Assembly (NCBI RefSeq): GCF_010119385.1 | Contig: NZ_VFIE01000024.1 | Coordinates: 1-64,000, forward strand | From: Nesterenkonia haasae | GTDB lineage: Bacteria; Actinomycetota; Actinomycetes; Actinomycetales; Micrococcaceae | DNA: 64,000 nt | Reading direction: 5' to 3' | Shown: piece by piece, positions 7,487-14,169 of the stretch | Layout: each line of letters begins with the position of its first letter | Numbering within the stretch: position 1 is the stretch's first letter | Translations under genes and position numbers: made by a program | The notes under the pieces: generated by a model | What the model was told of the DNA's origin: nothing | The model's database searches: none | What the model saw: the letters and a program-made list of their open reading frames with translations, nothing else

Positions 7487-8975
7487 ATTCAGCTTCTACA
7501 GACGCGTCGTGCTCAGGCTAACTGCCGTGCACGGCGAAAAGGCCTGGTTAACTATCACCCGCGGGGCGGTCCCGGCCCGTATCGGAGTACCCATAGCGTC
7601 TGCCCTTTTGCTTGCCGTACTTCTCTACGTGACCATCCAGACATTCACCTCGGCCCAGGCCCTGCATGAAGCCGGCATGGATCTCTTCAGCACATACCTC
7701 ATCTTCGGACTCATCGCGATGGCAGCCAGTTCAGCAGTTATCTTTCAGCTAACTCTGTACCGGTCCCACGCGGATGCGCTCTCCTTTTCACTGCTCTGCC
7801 TCCCCATCCCGAGACCAGTACGCAGGATCATCGCTGCAATCGTCACACTCTCTCCCCTCATCCTGCTGGGCTCCCTAGTGACGGCTCCCGTCCTGGCATA
7901 TCTGATCGGCACCAACGGCGCGCCTCGAGGCACAGCCACAGTTTTCGTCTCCTCCGTGGCCCTCGTGATCACCGTCTGGCTCATTGGATCAGGGATCTTG
8001 AATCTCTTCCTCTCTGCCGACGGCACCGGTCCTCAGGCTGCGCACCACACAGTGACCGCGTCATCCCTCTGCGTCTCCTGGGCGATCTTCTCCGCTCCAG
8101 CCGTGGTGGCGTTCTGGAGGGGCGAGACCTCGGTGGGAGTCCTCGAGCACATGCCCAGCGCCTATTTCGTCACTCGCACCCAACCACCGTCTCCTCTTGA
8201 GCTCTGCTTGGTGCTAGGCGTGATGGGGGCTTTGTTCCTCGGCGCGCTCGTCTTCCACCGGGTCTCTGCCCGGACAGGGCTCTCCGGCGCCGGGCGGGCA
8301 GGCAACATTCGACAGATCCCTCCGGCGGCGGACGTGGCCGCGTCGCGCCGGTCGGGCTGGTCCCGGAGCCGCTGGCTGCAGCGCATCTCGGTGCAGAACG
8401 CCGGCTGGATCGGTGACGGAGTCGTCTTTTCGCTGATCGTCATCGTCACTGCCTACCTCACGCATCGTATCGCTGAGTTTCAGGATCTCGGAGCAACTTC
8501 AGCCGCTGCCTTGTGCGTGGGCTATCTCCTGGGCTATCCCTCAGCTCGAGTACCCGGCTCTCTCTACCCGCAACAGGAGTTCCGCCGCATCGGAATTCCA
8601 CTGGGCGTATGGCTGGGAGCCATGCTGCGGATCGCGGTTCAGCGCGCCGTACTCTGCGGCATCGTTCCATTTTTCTTGCTGACCATAGTGTGGTCGGCCC
8701 CGTGGAACATCATCGGACTCGCTCTGGTCGGTGTAGTGCTCGGCATTGTCTCGGTCCTCTTCGCCGGGCTGCTGTTCGGCCCTGCCGCCCAGACGACAGT
8801 GGGACATACCGCCACAGTGGGCAGTTGCTCTCTCCTACTGATGATCATCATCTGGTCAGTGCAGGAGCCGCAGCGAATAGCGATCGTAGCAGCTGCAGGA
8901 TTGGCCGCCACGAGCGGAACGATTGTCTGGAGACGAAGGAGGTGGTCTCATGGCCGCAGGAAAGCTCTGGCGTGA
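7476..8975 (+). CDS. Large ABC transporter permease of the peptide cluster
   Basis: This roughly 499-residue integral membrane protein starts at ATG 7476 or 7479, overlapping the ATPase gene. I count about a dozen hydrophobic segments in two halves separated by a soluble basic loop (residues near 280-310), so it looks like two fused six-span permease domains, a size often seen in actinobacterial bacteriocin and lantibiotic exporters. There is no peptidase C39 domain, so maturation must be done elsewhere, consistent with the M50 enzyme. No substrate can be read from the sequence. Confidence 0.85.
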   Translation: MMNRFSFYRRVVLRLTAVHGEKAWLTITRGAVPARIGVPIASALLLAVLLYVTIQTFTSAQALHEAGMDLFSTYLIFGLIAMAASSAVIFQLTLYRSHADALSFSLLCLPIPRPVRRIIAAIVTLSPLILLGSLVTAPVLAYLIGTNGAPRGTATVFVSSVALVITVWLIGSGILNLFLSADGTGPQAAHHTVTASSLCVSWAIFSAPAVVAFWRGETSVGVLEHMPSAYFVTRTQPPSPLELCLVLGVMGALFLGALVFHRVSARTGLSGAGRAGNIRQIPPAADVAASRRSGWSRSRWLQRISVQNAGWIGDGVVFSLIVIVTAYLTHRIAEFQDLGATSAAALCVGYLLGYPSARVPGSLYPQQEFRRIGIPLGVWLGAMLRIAVQRAVLCGIVPFFLLTIVWSAPWNIIGLALVGVVLGIVSVLFAGLLFGPAAQTTVGHTATVGSCSLLLMIIIWSVQEPQRIAIVAAAGLAATSGTIVWRRRRWSHGRRKALA

Positions 8976-9633
8976 TCCGCTGGTCTACGGGCCTTTCATC
9001 AGCAGCGGAATTCTGGCAATCATCTGCCTGGGTCTGATCATTGTCGTGGTCCCAGCCATGCGCGATGTCCCGCCTCCGGTGGAGGATATCGACTATGAAG
9101 CTATCGGACCCCCGGAAGGTCTCGAAGAGGCCGGCATCCCGCTGGGCGATACCTCCGGGGAACGAATCACGGTAGTGACCGATGTGCAGTGCCCTCACTG
9201 CTCTAGGCTCTTCGAGGAACGCATCGATGACATTGGCGCCCTGATCGACTCGCCGGATTGGGCGGTACACCTCGAACCGGTCAGCATCTTTGAGGATTCG
9301 GCTTACTCCGAGTTCGCAGCACTGACACTGTTGCACCACCACCGCAGCGGCGGGCAGGACATACTGGGTCTATACCTGGCCTTCGAGGCCGTCAGTGAGC
9401 TGGCCGGCAGCGAGGACAGGGCGGAGATTGAGCAGCTCTTAGATGAGCAGGGTTACGGCCATGTCGACGTGATTGATCCTGAAAACGCGGATGAGCGGCT
9501 GACCCAGTGGCTGGAGGCCACGTCAGCTCGTGTACAGGACGGACCAGGAGCGGTGCCGGCCCTCAGGGTCGATGACGACTATGAGGATCCAAGCACGTTA
9601 AGCGACCTCGCTGCATTGGAGTCGCAGAGATGA
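8950..9633 (+). CDS. Membrane-anchored DsbA-like thiol-disulfide oxidoreductase
   Basis: This 227-residue protein starts at ATG 8950, directly behind a near-perfect AAGGAGGTGG site and overlapping the permease by 26 bases. One membrane anchor (about 12-35) is followed by a Pro-rich linker and a thioredoxin-fold domain with a C81-P-H-C84 active site, a helical insert, and a Val-Pro (cis-Pro) near residue 204. CPHC is the DsbA-type oxidising motif. Acting outside the membrane, it should form disulfides in exported proteins. Its place as last gene of the operon argues that the cysteine-containing cluster peptides are its substrates. Confidence 0.88.
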   Translation: MAAGKLWRDPLVYGPFISSGILAIICLGLIIVVVPAMRDVPPPVEDIDYEAIGPPEGLEEAGIPLGDTSGERITVVTDVQCPHCSRLFEERIDDIGALIDSPDWAVHLEPVSIFEDSAYSEFAALTLLHHHRSGGQDILGLYLAFEAVSELAGSEDRAEIEQLLDEQGYGHVDVIDPENADERLTQWLEATSARVQDGPGAVPALRVDDDYEDPSTLSDLAALESQR

Positions 9634-9637
9634 CCAG

Positions 9638-10132
9638 TCAAGGGCTGAGGCTGTCATTAGTTGGTGGAGTGATCCAACCCGAGGCGATCGCGGTGGTGAC
9701 AGCGGACGTGCGGTCCTGAACATTCAGTTTCTTGAAAGTCCGGCGCAGATGTGTGCGCACCGTGGTCTCTGACACGGTGAGATCAGTGGCGATTTGACGG
9801 TTTGTCGCGCCGGCGCCCGCCCGTTCAAGCACCTCCTTCTCCCGGTCCGTCAGCGGCTCGGGGGTCGTGTGGTCACGGTGCTGCTGCTTCAGGTAGAACT
9901 TCTGGGCCTGCAAGGCCAGCACCTGTTCACTGAGCGCGATGGCTCTGGAGAGGTGCTCACGTACCGCGGGAACCACCGGTGTGTGATTCATGGAGCTAGC
10001 CTGGTGCAGCTCCCCTAGGACAGCTGTCAGCAGTTGACATATTCCGTCGTGGACATCCCGGGCGGTGGGACCAGAAGACGGGAAGTCCTCAACCTCGCCC
10101 TCCCCTGGCGGCCGCTCTTCGAGGCCAGTCAT
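9638..10132 (-). CDS. LuxR-type regulator with HisKA_3-like N-terminal segment
   Basis: This 164-residue regulator reads toward the peptide operon and ends 4 bases from it. I prefer ATG 10132 over TTG 10138. The C-terminal 65 residues are a LuxR/GerE helix-turn-helix (LTDREKEVLERAGAGATNRQ, then a recognition helix ending VRTHLRRTFKKLNV). The N-terminal half has no receiver domain. It contains DVHDGICQLLTAVLGEL around H28, which resembles the dimerisation box of NarL-type histidine kinases. It may dimerise through this helix. As the only regulator adjoining the cluster, it is the best candidate for its control. Confidence 0.82.
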   Translation of the reverse strand: MTGLEERPPGEGEVEDFPSSGPTARDVHDGICQLLTAVLGELHQASSMNHTPVVPAVREHLSRAIALSEQVLALQAQKFYLKQQHRDHTTPEPLTDREKEVLERAGAGATNRQIATDLTVSETTVRTHLRRTFKKLNVQDRTSAVTTAIASGWITPPTNDSLSP

Positions 10133-10314
10133 CTGCAACCCTCACGTTTTCGGCGTCGGTTTCGCTGATCACAGTAGTGACGGCAGCTTGATATTTGCTG
10201 GGCGGTCCGGAAGTCTGGCCCGCCGCCTGCCGGGGCTCAGGCCTGTCATGTCCCTTGAAGTCCGGAGCAGGTTTTCGACGCCATGGCGTGCTGATCTACC
10301 GCCAGCGTGAACCC

Positions 10315-10482
10315 TGCGGTGCCGCGGTGATTCTAACGCTTATCAAATCTCGCCTGGCCGCCATCACGGGCGGTGACTTCACCAGCCCGGCAGTGGAGGT
10401 CTCCGGAGACGGGGCCGCCCTTGAGTCCCTCACCTCTGCACTGGAACCGGGCAATCCAGCGTTCAACATCGTGACCCCCTAG
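10315..10482 (+). pseudogene. Remnant of an alkyl/aryl-sulfatase C-terminal (SCP2-like) domain
   Basis: The plus-strand frame reads LTLIKSRLAAITGG then VEVSGDGAALESLTSALE and ends with NPAFNIVTP and a stop. This matches the end of the SCP2-like C-terminal domain of metallo-beta-lactamase-type alkyl sulfatases, whose members end in a very similar FNIVTP. Everything upstream (10139-10314) lacks the rest of the gene, so this is a short truncated remnant. Its last 20 bases overlap the end of the convergent LysR gene. The rest of the 330-base gap between the flanking genes (10133-10462) shows nothing else. Confidence 0.7.
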
Positions 10483-11353
10483 GCTTCACAGTGCGAGCCG
10501 CCTCACGCAGAGCCCGAATTTGGGGGCGACGGTCCATCGCCAGGGTGCAGAGCTCTACGACACATTCTGTGGCATCTCCCAGCCTCACAAAGGTGACCCG
10601 ATCGTGCCGGTACTTCCGGGCTACAGAGGCACTCGTGATCATCACATTCCCTTGAGAGGCGACAGCGGCCAAACCTTCTTCAATAGTGTTGATCATGGCT
10701 CCGTATACCACCGGCTCGCCACTTGGGCGAGGGTCGATTGTCCACCATTTAGTCCATGATTCACCGACGTGTGAGCCACCTACAACGGGGATGCCGTCAA
10801 GCTCGCCGACGCTGACCACCTCTTGGGATGCCAGATGGCAGGCGGAGGTGACCGCGACCCAGCGAGCTTCACGATGCACTTCGATTCGGTCGATGCTCTC
10901 AGTAGTCGTATGCGGGGGGCGCGCGAGAGAGGCATCAACTCGCCCACGAAGTAAAGCCTCAATCTGTTGATCCCAGCCCAATTGCGTAGGTTTCACCTCA
11001 GTTTCCGGCGAGATACGTTCCAGAGCGTCTGCCAGACCCTTTTCCTCTAGCGCAGTGAAGCCATGAATAAATCCGACTCGCACAGTACGCCGATGATTCG
11101 CATTGACCGCAAAGAGAGCCTCGTCCAATGCCGCGGAGGCGTGGACCATGAAGCGGCTTCCTTCCTTGGTGAGTCCAATCGGAACTGAAGTGCGGTCAAC
11201 CAGGGCAACACCCACGCGTTCTTCCAGTCGTCTGACCTGCTGTGTCAGAGCCGATGGTGTCACTCTGAGGCGATCAGCAGCGCTACGAAACTTCCCCTCT
11301 TCCACGAGAATCTGAAGTGACCGGACCAGGTCAAGATTCAAAAACTCCGACAT
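10463..11353 (-). CDS. LysR family transcriptional regulator
   Basis: This 296-residue protein starts at ATG 11353, preceded by GAAGGTGAG; two upstream in-frame residues blocks lack a site. The N-terminal winged helix (about 5-65) has the LysR hallmark FRSAADRLRVTPSALTQQVRRLE, followed by a two-lobed effector domain with the SLARPP-type loop near 150. It is divergent from the NTF2-like gene and a perfect inverted repeat lies between them, so it probably controls that gene and itself. The effector is unknown. Confidence 0.92.
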   Translation of the reverse strand: MSEFLNLDLVRSLQILVEEGKFRSAADRLRVTPSALTQQVRRLEERVGVALVDRTSVPIGLTKEGSRFMVHASAALDEALFAVNANHRRTVRVGFIHGFTALEEKGLADALERISPETEVKPTQLGWDQQIEALLRGRVDASLARPPHTTTESIDRIEVHREARWVAVTSACHLASQEVVSVGELDGIPVVGGSHVGESWTKWWTIDPRPSGEPVVYGAMINTIEEGLAAVASQGNVMITSASVARKYRHDRVTFVRLGDATECVVELCTLAMDRRPQIRALREAARTVKPRGSRC

Positions 11354-11372
11354 ACACTCACCTTCTCTCAAC

Positions 11373-11390
11373 GTTTAGATAAATCTAAAC
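11373..11390. promoter_or_regulatory. Inverted repeat, candidate LysR operator
   Basis: GTTTAGAT-AA-ATCTAAAC is an 18-base perfect dyad placed 20 bases upstream of the LysR start, in the divergent promoter region. It contains a T-N(11)-A type spacing typical of LysR boxes. Position and symmetry support an operator; no binding evidence is available. Confidence 0.5.
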
Positions 11391-11458
11391 TTGCCCCCAA
11401 TAGTCTCAATATACAAGCATCAGTGCCATTGCTAGCGTGAGCTTCACTCACTCCACGT

Positions 11459-12124
11459 GTGAGCCCCATCACAGAAAAGAGGCAGTTCGTGCTGACATCG
11501 TATGAAGAAGAGTTCGTTCACCAGATGGAGGACATCGAGGATCTCATCGAACGCACCGAGAACCCCCTTCATCGCAAGATTCTCATCAATTATCGACGCC
11601 ACGGAATGCTTGAGGTCTCGGGCCGCTATGACGACTTACTGAAGCCCGACATGACCACTGCTCACCCGCACTACAGGATCTTTGAGGGAGGAGAGGCGAC
11701 CATTCTTGACGGAATGGATGCCGTCCGCACCTTCTACAAGACTCTCGAAGAGATTGACATGCTCGTGATGTGGACCGGCCGACAGAAGATGGCGGTCGGA
11801 GACTTCGGATTCGCAGGGGAGGCGGAGTTCAGCCAGTTCGTTCCCGGAAAGATGTTGAGTGGCAACGTCTTCTCCGACCTGGACGGCAGCACCCCCAAGG
11901 AAGAATCGCAGTACAAACCTGACAGTTGGTACCTGGTACGCAGGACACTGGCATTCGTGTGGCACTACACCTCCGAAGGGCTGCTGATCGGAGAGAACGT
12001 GTATGAAGACGTCGCCTCGAAGACCGTCGAAGAGGTCGACGCCGCCGACGTGATCACGGGCAAACGAGCCGCAGAACTTCTGGCACCGCTCATTGACAAA
12101 TACGAGCTGCCCGAGCTGAACTAA
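11459..12124 (+). CDS. NTF2/SnoaL-like protein of unknown substrate
   Basis: Up to 221 residues are encoded. The start may be GTG 11459 or GTG 11489; the second has an AAAGAGG site and is at least as likely. The N-terminal helices (EEEFVHQMEDIEDLIERTENPLH) and the following mixed alpha/beta domain with an aromatic pocket (AHPHYRIFEGGE, RTLAFVWHYTSEGLLIGENVYED) resemble the cone-shaped NTF2/SnoaL fold, used by small-molecule isomerases, dehydratases and hydroxylase subunits. There is no signal peptide. It is divergent from a LysR regulator and ends at a strong terminator, so it forms a single-gene unit. The chemistry is unknown. Confidence 0.6.
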   Translation: MSPITEKRQFVLTSYEEEFVHQMEDIEDLIERTENPLHRKILINYRRHGMLEVSGRYDDLLKPDMTTAHPHYRIFEGGEATILDGMDAVRTFYKTLEEIDMLVMWTGRQKMAVGDFGFAGEAEFSQFVPGKMLSGNVFSDLDGSTPKEESQYKPDSWYLVRRTLAFVWHYTSEGLLIGENVYEDVASKTVEEVDAADVITGKRAAELLAPLIDKYELPELN

Positions 12125-12130
12125 GCTGCA

Positions 12131-12171
12131 CTCCGACGCTGCTCCCCCAACCTGGAGGAGCGGCGTCGGAG
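12131..12171. terminator. Bidirectional hairpin terminator
   Basis: A 15-pair stem (CTCCGACGCTGCTCC at 12131-12145 with its complement at 12157-12171, one T-G pair) lies between two convergent genes. There is no clear U-tract, as is common in high-GC Actinobacteria. Confidence 0.7.
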
Positions 12172-12187
12172 TCAACGCCGCGGTGCT

Positions 12188-12985
12188 TCAGTCTCTGTAA
12201 TGGATAGCCAGGTCGGTTCGAGCGGGGTGCACGCTCTCCCGCAGGGCGCGGGTCTTCGGGTCATAGTCTCCGTCCATCAGCCGACGGTAGGGACGGGCAT
12301 TTTCCTGGGAGATCCCCGCCAGCCGCTGGACCAGGCGCTCAGCCTCCGCCTCACGACCTTCAGTATCAAGACCGTCTGAGTCATAGACCACGTGAAGGTC
12401 CAGCGCTTCGATCCCTACATACCAGAGGGCTCCGTGGGTCAGGGGGAACAGCAGTGACTCGAGGTCGCCACTGACGCCGCGCGGCCCCAAAGTGCGCGGA
12501 TCATCTCCAGCGGTGACGATGACGAGCGCTTTCCTGCCCATCAGCCTCCCGTCGCCATATCGGCGTGGCAGGCCGGTGGCACCGTCGACCTCACCTTGGG
12601 CGAATCCGGTCTGCAGTACACGATCCATCCAACCCTTCAGCATCGCCGGGGGCCCGTACCACCAAAGCGGGAACTGCAACACCAGTAACTCGGCGGCGGC
12701 GAGTCTGTCCTGTTCACGCTGGACCTCAGGTTCTACTTCTCCGCGCGCGTAGGAATCTCCCGTCAGTTCGGCCAAGTTTCCCGTCACTCCGGCCAGACTG
12801 CCCAGATCACGATCACTGAGCGCCGGGTCAAAACCTTCAGAGTAAAGGTCAGAGACCGTGACCTCATACTGTTCGGACAGCGCGGTGCTTCCGGCCCGGA
12901 GCAAGTGACGGTTCAGCGAATCGGCCCGAGGGTGGGTATAGACCCAGTGGGCACGGCCTGGTGTTGGTACATGAAATGAGTTCAT
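12188..12985 (-). CDS. NAD(P)H:quinone reductase-like flavoprotein (flavodoxin fold)
   Basis: This 265-residue protein starts at ATG 12985, since upstream Met codons add only a short tail. It shows the flavodoxin-like fold of the NQO1/MdaB/KefF family: an initial strand with YTHPRADSLNR, the LVLQFPLWWYGPPAMLKGWMDR segment (abbreviated, residues about 110-130) that contacts FMN/FAD, and GRKALVIVTAG. Members reduce quinones by two electrons and protect against electrophiles. It is divergent from a cupin-AraC regulator, a common pairing in which the regulator senses an aldehyde or quinone and induces the reductase. Confidence 0.85.
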   Translation of the reverse strand: MNSFHVPTPGRAHWVYTHPRADSLNRHLLRAGSTALSEQYEVTVSDLYSEGFDPALSDRDLGSLAGVTGNLAELTGDSYARGEVEPEVQREQDRLAAAELLVLQFPLWWYGPPAMLKGWMDRVLQTGFAQGEVDGATGLPRRYGDGRLMGRKALVIVTAGDDPRTLGPRGVSGDLESLLFPLTHGALWYVGIEALDLHVVYDSDGLDTEGREAEAERLVQRLAGISQENARPYRRLMDGDYDPKTRALRESVHPARTDLAIHYRD

Positions 12986-13005
12986 ATATGCATCCAAGCG
13001 GAGTT

Positions 13006-13051
13006 CGATGAGACGGGAAATAGCTGAAGGTCTCGTGCAGATGTCTCATCG
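13006..13051. promoter_or_regulatory. Inverted repeat in the divergent quinone reductase/AraC promoter
   Basis: CGATGAGAC (13006-13014) and GTCTCATCG (13043-13051) form perfect 9-base arms in the 80 bases between the two divergent genes. A dimeric regulator such as the AraC protein encoded next door could bind here. The right arm ends 14 bases before the AraC gene start. Confidence 0.4.
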
Positions 13052-13065
13052 TCTAAACTCATGGA

Positions 13066-14019
13066 GTGGATACTCTCACCGATGTACTCAACCACATCCG
13101 CTCATCCGGAGCGCTGCTGGGCCGCACTCTGGCGAATCCACCCTGGTCTGCCATCTTCGCCGAACGCGCTTCGCTGTCCTTGGTGACCATGCTCCGCGGT
13201 GAAGCATGGATCGTCGCCGAGGCGGAACCCCATCTCCTGAAACCCCAAGACATAGCCGTCGTCGTGGGACATGAGCCTTTCAGCGTGACGACTGACCCTG
13301 AGGCGAGCCCGCCACCCATGTACATTCAAACTGAGGCCGGAGTCTGTTACGACGAGGCCGGGAAGACACCAGAGGCCATCGCGCTGGGTCCACGCACCTG
13401 TGGAATGCAACTCGGTGCCGACGACGTGATGCTGACGGGCTCCTTCGCCACCACGGGCCGTATAGCCGACCGTCTACTACGATCACTGCCGAGGGTCTTC
13501 GTAATACCAGAAGCTGCCCAGCGGACTGCAGCCCTGCAACTGATGGAAGCGGAGATCCTTCGCGAAGAACCCGGCCAACAGGCGGTTCTGGACCGGTTGT
13601 TGGACCTCGTCCTTGTCGGGGCGTTGCGGGACTGGTTCGCGCTCCCACAAGTGGAAGCCCCTGGGTGGTACCAAGCTAGCTCTGATTCGGTGGTTGGTCC
13701 GGCACTCGCGGCCATTCATGAGGCACCTCACCAACCATGGACCATTGAACTGCTGGCGCGTCAGTCCCACGTATCACGCGCAACACTGGCACGGCGATTT
13801 ACGGACCTGCTGGAAGAACCGCCGATGTCCTATCTCACGGGGTGGCGGTTGTGCTTGGCTGCCGATCTGCTGGAACGCAAAGACACCACCGTAGAGGCTG
13901 TGGCACGCGAGGTCGGCTACTCAAGCGCCTACGCGCTGAGTACGGCCTTCCACCGTGAATACGGCATCAGACCAAGCCAGTACCGTCGGACCCCCATCGT
14001 GAGTGAGTCGCAGCAGTAG
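13066..14019 (+). CDS. AraC family regulator with cupin domain
   Basis: This 317-residue protein starts at GTG 13066. Residues 1-190 form the AraC_binding/cupin_6-type sensor domain (SLVTMLRGEAWIVAEAEPHLL then a CGM block), and the C-terminal 100 residues hold the two helix-turn-helices of the AraC family (LLARQSHVSRATLARRF and VAREVGYSSAYALSTAFHREYG, ending PSQYRR). It is divergent from the quinone reductase gene, which it probably activates in response to a reactive small molecule. Confidence 0.9.
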   Translation: MDTLTDVLNHIRSSGALLGRTLANPPWSAIFAERASLSLVTMLRGEAWIVAEAEPHLLKPQDIAVVVGHEPFSVTTDPEASPPPMYIQTEAGVCYDEAGKTPEAIALGPRTCGMQLGADDVMLTGSFATTGRIADRLLRSLPRVFVIPEAAQRTAALQLMEAEILREEPGQQAVLDRLLDLVLVGALRDWFALPQVEAPGWYQASSDSVVGPALAAIHEAPHQPWTIELLARQSHVSRATLARRFTDLLEEPPMSYLTGWRLCLAADLLERKDTTVEAVAREVGYSSAYALSTAFHREYGIRPSQYRRTPIVSESQQ

Positions 14020-14169
14020 AGAGCGCGCTTCCGTGCTCGACAGAGAGCGCAATTCTCACCACGTTGTACGTAGGAAGAACCTGCCCCTACTCAGCCAGCA
14101 CTCGGACAAGTACCCTTAATACGCACGTCCTAGAACCCGGCAGCGGGCCCGACGAGCAGGAGGTATGTG

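Noticed and set aside
5412-9633. Classification of the peptide operon as lanthipeptide, sactipeptide, lasso peptide or daptide
   Set aside because: No LanB/C/M, radical SAM, asparagine-synthetase-like, aminotransferase, methyltransferase or alcohol dehydrogenase gene is in the cluster. The Cys pattern plus DsbA fits disulfides better.
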